This document shows positions 20,701 to 26,851 of a stretch of DNA of 64,000 nt, in pieces. The translations under genes and the position numbers were made by a program. The stretch comes from Necropsobacter rosorum (GTDB lineage Bacteria; Pseudomonadota; Gammaproteobacteria; Enterobacterales; Pasteurellaceae). Every line of letters begins with the position of its first letter. The stretch's first letter is position 1. The DNA lies in the NCBI GenBank assembly GCA_000751835.1, contig CCMQ01000010.1:1-64000 (forward strand), in the 5' to 3' direction. Under the pieces are notes generated by a model. The model searched no databases. It saw nothing but the letters and a program-made list of their open reading frames with translations, and was not told the origin of the DNA.

Positions 20701-23400
20701 ATGAGTACCGGTAATACCAAAGAACAGGCGATCACCTACCAGAACAGTAAATTAAAAGGTAAACGCATCGAAATCAACTCCGACGGCGATTTTAATCTTT
20801 CCGGAGGAAATATCGAGGCGGATAAATACATCACGGATATAAAAGGTAAAACCAATATCGAATCCAAACAGGATTCCTACAAACGTGATCACAACCATTT
20901 TGATTTATCCGCTTCTGTCGGCGCGTCAGTCAGTTCGGCCGGCCTGGGTAAACCGACCGGAAGCTTCGGCGCCAATATCGGTAAAGAAAAAGAGGAAAGC
21001 CACAAAGTCAACGAGCAATCCGGCATAAAAGCCAAACATATCAGCGGAACGCTTAATGATGTGAATTTAAAAGCCGGTTATATTGTTGACGAAAGCAACA
21101 GCAATGATTTAGAAATCAAAGGCAAAATAACGCATCAGAATCTTAAGGATTCCCACCATAAAGATGGCGGTAAATTCGGTGCGACTATTGGCGCAAACAA
21201 AGATGGCGTAAAACAGCTGGATATTCGCGGAAGTCGTTCGGAACAACTTCACTATGAAGCCACTCAGCAATCCACCATTGCGGGCGTTAAGACAAACCAG
21301 CAGAGTGATACGCCGATAAATCAGGATTTATCAAAATCGAAAAGTATTCAACGTAATGATAAGTACGCCAGCACTAAATTCCAATTTGAGACATTAGATA
21401 TTACTAATATGGCTAAAAAAGGAATCGATAAGGCGCAAAAATTAAAACAACATACAGAACATCCTGCTCACGAAGAAACGCCGCAAGGCACCGGAGATCA
21501 GGCGGCTCAACACCGTTCTTCTCAGGAAGCGGTCTATAGCACGGTAAACAAGAGCGCGAAACCATCGACTAAACCAAGATCAAAATCGGCTGACGATGCG
21601 ATTTACAGTCAAGTCGGAGATAAAAACGCGGCTAAATCGAGATCGAAATCTGTCGACGAACCGATTTATAGTCAAGTCGGCGATAAAAACGCGGCTAAGC
21701 CGAGATCGAAATCTATCGAAGAACCGATTTACAGTGAAGTCGGCGATAAAAACGCAGCAAAACAGTCTTCTGCTCAGGAAGCGGTCTATAGCACGGTGAA
21801 TAAGAGTGCGAAACCATCGACCAAACCGAGATCAAAATCGGCGGACGACGCGATTTACAGTCAAGTCGGGGATAAAAACGCAGCTAAACCAAGATCAAAA
21901 TCTGCCGAAGAGCCGATTTATGAAGAAATCCCGCAGAGCATTTACAGCCAAGTTGGGGATAAAAACGCGTCTAAGCCGAGATCAAAATCCGCCGATGAGC
22001 CGATTTACGAAGAAATCCCGCAAAGCATTTACAGCCAAGTTGGGGATAAAAATGCGGCTAAACCGAGATCGAAATCTGCCGATGAGCCGATTTACGAAGA
22101 AATCCCGCAAAGCACTTATAGCCAAGTTGGGGATAAAAACGCGTCTAAGCCAAGATCGAAGTCTGCCGATGAGCCGATTTATGAAGAAATCCCACAAGGC
22201 ACTTATAGCCAAGTCGGCGATAAAAATGCGGCTAAGCCAAGATCGAAGTCTGCCGACGAGCCGATTTATGAAGAAATCCCACAAAGCATTTACAGCAAAG
22301 TTGGGGATAAAAACGCGTCTAAGCCAAGATCGAAGTCTGCCGACGAGCCGATTTATGAAGAAATCCCACAAGGCACCTATAGCCAAGTCGGGGATAAAAA
22401 TGCGACTAAGCCGAGATCGAAGTCTGCTGAGGAGCCGATTTACGAAGAAATCCCGCAAGGCACTTATAGCCAAGTCAGGGATAAAAACGCGGCTAAGCCG
22501 AGATCGAAATCTGCCGACGAACCGATTTACAGTCGAGTTGGCGATAAAAACGCAGCGAAACAGTCTTCTTCTCAGGAAGCGGTCTATAGCACGGTAAACA
22601 AGAGCGCGAAACCATCGGCTAAACCAAGATCAAAATCGGCGGACGAAGCGATTTACAGTCAAGTCGGCGATAAAAACGCGTCGAAACCGAGATCGAAATC
22701 TGCTGAAGAACCGATTTACGAAGAGATTCCGCAAGGCACTTATAGCCAAGTCGGTGATAAAAACGCGTCGAAACCGAGATCGAAGTCTACCGACGAGCCG
22801 ATTTACGAAGAAATCCCGCAAGGCACTTATAGCCAAGTCGGGGATAAAAATGCGACTAAGCCAAGATCGAAGTCTGCCGATGAACCGATTTATGAAGAAA
22901 TCCCGCAGAGCATTTACAGCAAAGTCGGGGATAAAAACGCAGCGAAACACTCTTCTTCTCAGGAAGCGGTATATAGCACAGTGAATAAGAGTACGAAACC
23001 ATCGACTAAACCGAGATCAAAATCGGCGGACGAAGCGATTTACAGTCAAGCCGGGGATAAAAACGCGGCTAAACCGAGATCAAAATCCACCGATGAGCCG
23101 ATTTATGAAGAAATCCCGCAAGGCACTTACAGCCAAATCGGTGATAAAAATGCGGCTAAGCCGAGATCAAAATCTGTCGACGAACCGATTTACAGTGAAG
23201 TCGGCGATAAAAACGCAGCGAAACACTCTTCTTCTCAAGAAGCGGTCTATAGTACGGTGAATAAGAGCGCGAAACCATCGACCAAACCGAGATCAAAATC
23301 CGCCGATGAGCCGATTTATGAGGAGATTCCGGATACAACATTAAAAACTAATTTAGAATATAAATTAAAAGCAAAACGGGCTTTACCTGAACTTCCATAA
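14761..23400 (+). CDS. Giant TpsA exoprotein (filamentous haemagglutinin family) with coiled-coil insert and EPIY phosphotyrosine-type repeats
   Basis: A 2879-residue secreted or surface protein, substrate of the adjacent TpsB. Residues 1-89 are an extended signal peptide: an ESPR-like start (MNKNRYKLIFS...VAEY), a linker and a hydrophobic core ending SPAAFA before E90. Residues ~90-350 are the TPS secretion domain with NPNGI at 198-202. Beta-helical repeats follow to ~980. Residues ~980-1282 are a highly charged, four-fold repeated coiled coil. Residues ~1290-1430 carry the conserved DPLY...GDAYFEHQLI region of haemagglutinins. Residues ~1450-2180 are haemagglutinin-type repeats. Residues ~2251-2857 are the tyrosine repeat array (described separately), and the protein ends in a short basic tail. 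No Fic, CdiA-CT or protease domain and no immunity gene are seen. It is comparable to Haemophilus ducreyi LspA1/LspA2, which block phagocytosis through Src-family kinase signalling. An adhesin or anti-phagocytic effector role is inferred. Confidence 0.93.
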   Translation: MNKNRYKLIFSKTRCCLIPVAEYIKSALGSASKAKESDKKTVQQAPEYRKSSLSDFVAAYLNPIKTVDMLKSKGVSLLLLTVLSPAAFAEQGAVLDPNNHNTKIKYTENKVLIVDVAKPGNDGISDNHFSKFNVENGSVFNNSLKEGNSYLVGHLEKNQNFDKQSAKAILTQVTGSEMSKIRGGLEVFGDKADLLLVNPNGININGVQTFNTDRFVVSTSEVASPENGVNLSVTRGKVTIDEDGLATDGLKYLDIVAKKIEQKGAIRHAKESKDAQQANITLAAGSSEFNVRDSKLTAKNDTSNEVAISGSEAGAMYGNHIQLITTDSGAGVNHKGIILSESDIALNNKAGKVEINTIQSKGNIYAEGSQAFSVSGTLNSDKNIRLDSKNVTVDTNAKVSAKTVNITRANTVQVKENAKIAGPQVDIHSNTTTVAAKAKVTATHLTVKGHELENNGSVSSRYGNIDVDRLINRDTILAQKDLHITTKGMAADALIAGGKLHGFDLDKLKHKFEQQKNGFQNSGTIQSLENATLTFKDNTNYFSALHQLPQAKGTLTFSANRLHINNKADLQTEGSLNLHGHEFSNDGVLASGKQLSLNITNNINNSGLLGARERLALTSERGNIINNAGGVFHSEGDMALDAHDQVYNAGDILAKRKLTISAQRLLNDVILNKNDVSVIGKQQDKIHNHYGRTWTGVYRFWSYLPEFKNDLQASHLGKIRSEGGLTFNQKDSSHADAGIINHGIINIRGTFENNGTKQIINNMKSVDKTIVDYLKQPSRALLSFYPKFNLFGTALAGEAIKSFNNLFEMIDYVLSRDYALHTGLYTSERDQVFKLLKSLDHPQLQQVLTAALGQNWEGQSMDTLARNWQRTKEGKTPALHFYPAEQAKILADNITGSADLLRNGERAENGEFNNEINVGKHKLDIPAPQFKSFIAEAEQHSGIDLSVLAELLANPNLFIDRSLQLEKPKHQPTPHDQDDDKLLQESEEEKRQRLERELEQARQEKLQAEKRHKELEAQKQKEKAQQEALERKKREDALHALQEKQRQEKEALERKLQAEKEAQAQQEKRQAEKEAQAQQEKLQAEKQRKEFEAQKRKAQQEALERKKREEALHALQEKQRKELEAQKQKAQQEALEHKKREEALHALQEKQRKEKEELERKLQAEIEARVQQEKRQAEKDAQAQQEKLQAEKQRKELEAQKQKAQQEALEHKKREEALHALREKHKKEQEALQQKLDAEKQAQLEKQRKEQEEQQRKLEEYKKKLEEARKKAEEFAKQREIPEQKNRPRVDVDPLYHTRMKYINQKDYVGGNYFFNKIAPKTESDKVNTVGDAYFEHQLITRTIEKKVDNHLALKYNLTNVQLVKRLMDNAYHSAKDLHLTLGQALTKEQQDNLKEDIVWYVKSTVNGKEVYVPQVYFAKQTLEDAAKYKGFDTALIKAREAELKTKQVENAGSISGNKINIEAENKIKNQGSIQAQDKLKLKGHKGIESTAKTYVDDKGNTTVEKSKIKSDKHLHLETDLDSNVDLKGADVKAKSGYVRTKDLNVKDTHETQSSHKSTTIPSDNGLNGSLAGGISEDNYTAKSVGSKAEFDHLHLAVAGNVSQEGSKIKTNRTTGIVQGHYIAKGGKNLSHSETEKNLAQNYGSAEINGFGYGASASVDQENGATTAAGRSNGAGASAEYGLSFTRTKTTETKLQHSNSELDAKSGHLHIQKDLDIGGLDINKSTPATPSEKTEKDDALKPQPKTKSAVKNPQKKDNPAFKKLSDEEVANLMAEKDESFFEAQKDIAAKEEKAGFKLSADRILSTKQKNEIDKTHESSKFSLGTTAEAHSSALDAAANIAKQVRDSKKGIKQDATAALQYASDVANLVTGDLVGGSVKAQIGYSKKYSESHEVSDNKNTLNGKLTFTARSGDATFNNVESNKETTDLTINAKGNVNVNAGETRRTDSEQSESQKFSLGISAACGIAAQGCAAGASAKFEMSTGNTKEQAITYQNSKLKGKRIEINSDGDFNLSGGNIEADKYITDIKGKTNIESKQDSYKRDHNHFDLSASVGASVSSAGLGKPTGSFGANIGKEKEESHKVNEQSGIKAKHISGTLNDVNLKAGYIVDESNSNDLEIKGKITHQNLKDSHHKDGGKFGATIGANKDGVKQLDIRGSRSEQLHYEATQQSTIAGVKTNQQSDTPINQDLSKSKSIQRNDKYASTKFQFETLDITNMAKKGIDKAQKLKQHTEHPAHEETPQGTGDQAAQHRSSQEAVYSTVNKSAKPSTKPRSKSADDAIYSQVGDKNAAKSRSKSVDEPIYSQVGDKNAAKPRSKSIEEPIYSEVGDKNAAKQSSAQEAVYSTVNKSAKPSTKPRSKSADDAIYSQVGDKNAAKPRSKSAEEPIYEEIPQSIYSQVGDKNASKPRSKSADEPIYEEIPQSIYSQVGDKNAAKPRSKSADEPIYEEIPQSTYSQVGDKNASKPRSKSADEPIYEEIPQGTYSQVGDKNAAKPRSKSADEPIYEEIPQSIYSKVGDKNASKPRSKSADEPIYEEIPQGTYSQVGDKNATKPRSKSAEEPIYEEIPQGTYSQVRDKNAAKPRSKSADEPIYSRVGDKNAAKQSSSQEAVYSTVNKSAKPSAKPRSKSADEAIYSQVGDKNASKPRSKSAEEPIYEEIPQGTYSQVGDKNASKPRSKSTDEPIYEEIPQGTYSQVGDKNATKPRSKSADEPIYEEIPQSIYSKVGDKNAAKHSSSQEAVYSTVNKSTKPSTKPRSKSADEAIYSQAGDKNAAKPRSKSTDEPIYEEIPQGTYSQIGDKNAAKPRSKSVDEPIYSEVGDKNAAKHSSSQEAVYSTVNKSAKPSTKPRSKSADEPIYEEIPDTTLKTNLEYKLKAKRALPELP
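17700..18606 (+). repeat. In-frame repeats encoding a charged coiled-coil rod in TpsA
   Basis: About 300 codons are dominated by Glu, Lys, Gln, Arg and Ala in TolA-like heptads. A longer unit with core QQEALE[R/H]KKRE recurs four times, each followed by ALHAL[Q/R]EK, spaced by Q/K/E-rich linkers. This segment predicts a continuous helix inside an otherwise beta-helical protein. It sits just before the conserved DPLY region. Confidence 0.9.
21511..23333 (+). repeat. Tandem tyrosine-motif repeats (EPIYEEIP / YSQVGDKN) in TpsA
   Basis: About 600 codons of near-identical repeats, residues ~2251-2857. The basic module is KPRSKSADEPIYEEIP followed by QGTYSQVGDKNA. I count 36 tyrosines in the array: 12 in EPIYEEIP, 4 in EPIYS, 4 in AIYSQ, 5 in EAVYSTVNKS and 11 in [S/G][I/T]YS[Q/K][V/I] after EEIPQ. 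There are 19 DKN units, of which 12 read NAA, 5 NAS and 2 NAT. The NAS and NAT forms are N-glycosylation sequons, as are the five NKS. The repeats are strongly basic (KPRSKS). The DNA copies are nearly identical, so recombination could change copy number. Confidence 0.97.
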
Positions 23401-23486
23401 ACAGGAGCTCTCAAGGCATATTGAAAAACAGTGCAAAAAAGCACCGCACTTTTGACAGATGCCTTGCCGGAAAGTCGCAGTAAAAA

Positions 23487-23524
23487 ATGGGTTAACACCG
23501 TAACAAGTGTTAACCCATCTTTTT
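23487..23524 (+). terminator. Rho-independent terminator of tpsB-tpsA
   Basis: A perfect 12-bp stem (23487-23498 with 23507-23518; ATGGGTTAACAC and complement), eight-base loop and a C plus five T. It lies 87 bases after the tpsA stop. An unpaired uptake sequence lies between the two. Confidence 0.88.
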
Positions 23525-23565
23525 AAACACGGAGACGGCTTTCAAAAGCACGTTCCGGTACCAGA

Positions 23566-23589
23566 TAAAAAGCGGGTAAAACTTACCCG
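23566..23589 (-). terminator. Rho-independent terminator of hemN
   Basis: On the minus strand a 7-bp stem (CGGGTAA at 23573-23579 with 23583-23589) and three-base loop is followed by CTTTTT. It is about 60 bases downstream of the hemN stop. Confidence 0.75.
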
Positions 23590-23649
23590 GCGCTATCCGC
23601 TCGATAGTACCGGGCAATTACTGACATTTTTATCTGTTTAACGGTTAAA

Positions 23650-25017
23650 CTAAATAATCCTTGAAAACTGCTGCTGTTTTGCCTGTTGGCGGGAATAGGT
23701 GTCGAAGCACAGGCAGATATTGCGGATCAGCAGGCGTCCTTTGGAAGAAACCTGTAAGCCGCGCGGGGTGATTTCAATCAGTCCGTCATCGGCCAACGGT
23801 TGCAACAGGGCTAAATCCTCGGCAAAATGTGTGGCGAAATCAATGTCATATTGCCGTTCGATGGCGGAATAATCCAGTTTGAAATTACAAATCAGCTGTT
23901 TAATCACATCGCGGCGCAGGCAATCTTCCCGCGTCAGAACCAAGCCTTTGTGCAGGGCGTTGCCCTGTGTTTCCAGCGCGGCATAATAATGCTTCAGCTC
24001 TTTTTGATTCTGTGCGTAAGTATCGCCTAACAGGCTGATGGCGGATACGCCCAATCCCAGCAAATCGCATTCTTCCTGCGTGGTATAGCCTTGAAAATTG
24101 CGGTGCAATACGCCGTGTTGCTGCGCAATGGCCAGCTCGTCATCCGGTTTGGCGAAATGATCCATGCCGATAAAACGATAACCGGCGCCGTTCAGGGTTT
24201 CGATGGTTTTTTGCAGAATAGTCAGTTTGGTTTCCGGCGCCGGCAGCTGTTCGTTTTTAATTTTCGCCTGACCGGCGAAACGGCTCGGTAAATGGGCGTA
24301 ATTGAATACGCTTAAGCGATCCGGATTGAGTTCAATCACTTTTTGCAAAGTGAACATAAAACTGTCCACGGTTTGCAGCGGCAGGCCGTAAATCAGATCC
24401 AGATTGGTTGAAGTAAAGCCCAGCTCGCGCGCACGGCTCAACAAGGCACGGATAAACGCCTCGTCCTGTTCGCGGTTCACCGCTTTCTGTACGTCTTTAT
24501 TGAAATCCTGCACGCCCATACTGATGCGGTTAAAACCGATATGACGCAGATGGGTCAGCATGCTCATTTCGATTTCGCGCGGATCCATTTCAATACTGAT
24601 TTCCGCTTGCGGCGCAATGTCAAAATGCGCCCGCAGCATTCCCATTAAACGGGCGGACTGCGCTTCCGTCAGATAGGTCGGCGTACCGCCGCCCCAGTGG
24701 ATCTGCGTCACCCGGCGCCGAGCGAACAACGCGGCGCGGTTTTTAATTTCTTTTTCCAGATAATCCAGATAGATATCCGCTTTATGCTGATGGCGGGTAA
24801 TGATTTTATTGCAGGCGCAGAAATAACACAGTTTATGACAAAACGGAATATGCACATACAGTGACAACGGCCGCTCGGGATAACGCGCCGCCGCCCGTTT
24901 AAAATCCGCCTCCGTATAATCTTCGCTAAACTCCAGTGCGGTCGGGTAAGAGGTATAACGCGGCCCCGACTGATTGTATTTCTGAATTAGCGCCGAATCC
25001 CATGTGATGTCCGACAT
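23650..25017 (-). CDS. hemN: Oxygen-independent coproporphyrinogen III oxidase
   Basis: A radical-SAM enzyme that decarboxylates coproporphyrinogen III to protoporphyrinogen IX in anaerobic heme synthesis. The cluster ligands are C60, C64 and C67 in HIPFCHKLCYFCACNK, two residues offset from E. coli. GGGTPTYL, the C-terminal HRNFQGYTTQ and LICNF segments are conserved. The 455 residues match E. coli HemN (457). The ATG at 25017 lies inside the end of the DUF2489 gene (31-base overlap) and follows a GGGGGGAA ribosome binding site. Confidence 0.97.
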   Translation of the reverse strand: MSDITWDSALIQKYNQSGPRYTSYPTALEFSEDYTEADFKRAAARYPERPLSLYVHIPFCHKLCYFCACNKIITRHQHKADIYLDYLEKEIKNRAALFARRRVTQIHWGGGTPTYLTEAQSARLMGMLRAHFDIAPQAEISIEMDPREIEMSMLTHLRHIGFNRISMGVQDFNKDVQKAVNREQDEAFIRALLSRARELGFTSTNLDLIYGLPLQTVDSFMFTLQKVIELNPDRLSVFNYAHLPSRFAGQAKIKNEQLPAPETKLTILQKTIETLNGAGYRFIGMDHFAKPDDELAIAQQHGVLHRNFQGYTTQEECDLLGLGVSAISLLGDTYAQNQKELKHYYAALETQGNALHKGLVLTREDCLRRDVIKQLICNFKLDYSAIERQYDIDFATHFAEDLALLQPLADDGLIEITPRGLQVSSKGRLLIRNICLCFDTYSRQQAKQQQFSRII

Positions 25018-25463
25018 TCAAGTTCCCCCCGGATTTGTTCCATATCGGCTAATAATTGCCGTAACTCCAACTTAATCTTTTGTTCCAGCTCCGCTTCGGC
25101 GCTTTCACGCTGCCGATCCTGTCGCATACGCTCGTTTTTCTTCAGTGCGCGGCGCGCCTCGTGCGTGGGCATATCCATCACCACCTGATACAAGGCAAAC
25201 ATGCTTGCGTAACGGCTTAAACTTTTGCCCAACGGCTCAAGCAGCATTTTCAATCGGATCACTCCTTCCGAATGATTGCAGTCGCCCGTTTGCATGGCAT
25301 TGGCGATAATCACAATGCTCTGTTTTAAACGTTCAATCCGCGCCGCGCGTGCCTGCGCAAAGGCTTTTTTCTGTTTTTGCAGCGCCGCCAGCAGATAAAC
25401 GGTATAACCTATCAGCGCGGCGATAATCAACGCCGCAAGCAACAATAAGATGATTTTCCACAT
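24987..25463 (-). CDS. DUF2489 membrane-anchored protein
   Basis: A 158-residue protein with one N-terminal membrane helix (residues ~3-28) and a cytoplasmic, charged helical remainder. The conserved segment HSEGVIRLKMLLEPL near residue 63 is typical of DUF2489. Gammaproteobacterial members usually sit between yihI and hemN, exactly as here. It starts three bases after the yihI stop. No function is established. Confidence 0.85.
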   Translation of the reverse strand: MWKIILLLLAALIIAALIGYTVYLLAALQKQKKAFAQARAARIERLKQSIVIIANAMQTGDCNHSEGVIRLKMLLEPLGKSLSRYASMFALYQVVMDMPTHEARRALKKNERMRQDRQRESAEAELEQKIKLELRQLLADMEQIRGELECRTSHGIRR

Positions 25464-25466
25464 AAT

Positions 25467-26054
25467 TTATCTGAACCGGTTAATATCCATCGTTGCAAAA
25501 GTGCGGTATAAATCGTCGTCGTTTTCCTCGTCATCCTCAATGCCCAGCGCTTCCATCAGCTGCGCGATACGCGCCAGACAATCGTCCACAAACCGCTGAT
25601 CGTCGGCACTGAGCGTTTTACCGGCATCCAGCGCATCCAGCAGCTGATTCAGACATTCGTTATTTTCCAGCTGTTCCAGTTCAATGTGTGGTTCCAATTC
25701 GCTCTGCGGACTAAAGTGCGGTGGTTTTTGCGCCGTTTTCTGCGCGCTCAGGTTCGGATCCTGTTGCGGTTTATTGACGAATTCCACCATCAGCGGCACT
25801 TTTTTCCGGCTGCCCAGCCGCGGATCCCGAGCGGTCGAAGTCTGTGCCGGCTGATTATTATCCTGCGCGCTATGGCGGGAACCGGCCGCCAGACCTTTAT
25901 GTTTTTTCTTGCGTTTCTCTTCACGCGCTTTGGCATCCAACTCATAACGGGTCGGTTTGCGCCCGGCGCGCGATGTCGGCGCCTCCGGACGTTTGTCCGC
26001 TTTGCGCGCGGGCATAATATCGGCGATTCGACGGGTTTTCTTTTGACGGGACAT
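25467..26054 (-). CDS. yihI: Der GTPase-activating protein YihI
   Basis: YihI stimulates the GTPase of the ribosome-assembly factor Der and modulates 50S maturation. The N-terminal half is basic and disordered ([38 protein letters not shown]). The C-terminal half is acidic ([29 protein letters not shown]). Both patterns are as in E. coli YihI. The frame begins five codons earlier, but MSRQKK at 26054 is the usual start (195 residues). Confidence 0.92.
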   Translation of the reverse strand: MSRQKKTRRIADIMPARKADKRPEAPTSRAGRKPTRYELDAKAREEKRKKKHKGLAAGSRHSAQDNNQPAQTSTARDPRLGSRKKVPLMVEFVNKPQQDPNLSAQKTAQKPPHFSPQSELEPHIELEQLENNECLNQLLDALDAGKTLSADDQRFVDDCLARIAQLMEALGIEDDEENDDDLYRTFATMDINRFR

Positions 26055-26149
26055 AATGTTATCTCTCAATTATAAATCAAGCACGGATTGTAACATTCAA
26101 ACGGATAATTCTCACCATTTTCCTGTCGCGGACGCAACACGGATTGCGG

Positions 26150-26809
26150 TTAGAACGGTGCCGGGGTATCAAAACGCATCAATTCGCCGCTTAGCGGATG
26201 AGTGATTTGCAGACTTTCCGCATGCAGACACAGGCGCGGCGACATGGCTTTGGCCTGCGGATGCGCATAAAACTTATCGCCCAAAATCGGATGCCCTAAC
26301 GCCAGCATATGCACCCGCAGCTGGTGTGAACGTCCGGTAATCGGGGTGAGCCTGACCCGCGTGCGATTATCCGCCAGACGCGCCAAAACCTGATAATTTG
26401 TCACCGCACTTTTCCCCTGTACGAAGCAGATTTTTTGCCGCGGGCGGTTTTCCCAATCGCAAATCAGCGGCAGATTCACCCTGCCGCTATCCTGCGCCAA
26501 GTGTCCCCACAACAGCGCCTGATAGGCTTTTTTCGGTTCGCGCTGACGAAACTGACGCTTCAGTTCTTTATCCGCCAGCTTGCTCATGGCAAACAGCAAA
26601 ATGCCGCTGGTTGCCATATCCAGACGGTGCGCCGGTTCGCAAAAGCCGTATTTATCCTTCACCCGCGACATTGCGCTGTCATAATATTGCGGCTGATTAC
26701 CGGGCACCGAAAGCAGCCCGCTCGGTTTGTTCACCACTAAAATATGATCATCCCGATACACCACTTCCAGCCACGGATCGGTCGGCGGACGATAGTCAAT
26801 TAACGCCAT
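26150..26809 (-). CDS. rluA: Dual-specificity rRNA/tRNA pseudouridine synthase RluA
   Basis: Makes pseudouridine at 23S rRNA position 746 and tRNA position 32 in E. coli. The catalytic aspartate is in HRLDMATSG near residue 64. The C-terminal GRSHQLRVHMLALGHPILGD motif is complete. The 219 residues equal the E. coli length, and the absence of an S4 domain fits RluA rather than RluC/RluD. It lies 42 bases downstream of rapA in the same direction. Confidence 0.95.
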   Translation of the reverse strand: MALIDYRPPTDPWLEVVYRDDHILVVNKPSGLLSVPGNQPQYYDSAMSRVKDKYGFCEPAHRLDMATSGILLFAMSKLADKELKRQFRQREPKKAYQALLWGHLAQDSGRVNLPLICDWENRPRQKICFVQGKSAVTNYQVLARLADNRTRVRLTPITGRSHQLRVHMLALGHPILGDKFYAHPQAKAMSPRLCLHAESLQITHPLSGELMRFDTPAPF

Positions 26810-26851
26810 ATTTTATTCTCTTATCCGGCGACGGTTCTCCGCCGCGCTTTA

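Noticed and set aside
21596..22984. Long open frames in other frames and on the opposite strand across the tyrosine repeats
   Set aside because: Periodic DNA keeps stop codons out of alternate frames. The translations are simply the repeat read out of frame, with no start signals or family resemblance.
21511..23333. Could the regularly spaced repeats be a CRISPR array?
   Set aside because: The repeats are in frame within one open reading frame, encode near-identical protein modules and have no unique spacers or neighbouring cas genes.
14761..23400. TpsA as a CdiA contact-dependent inhibition toxin
   Set aside because: No VENN-type motif or toxin domain is visible at the C-terminus, and no small immunity gene follows; the gene is followed directly by a terminator and convergent hemN.
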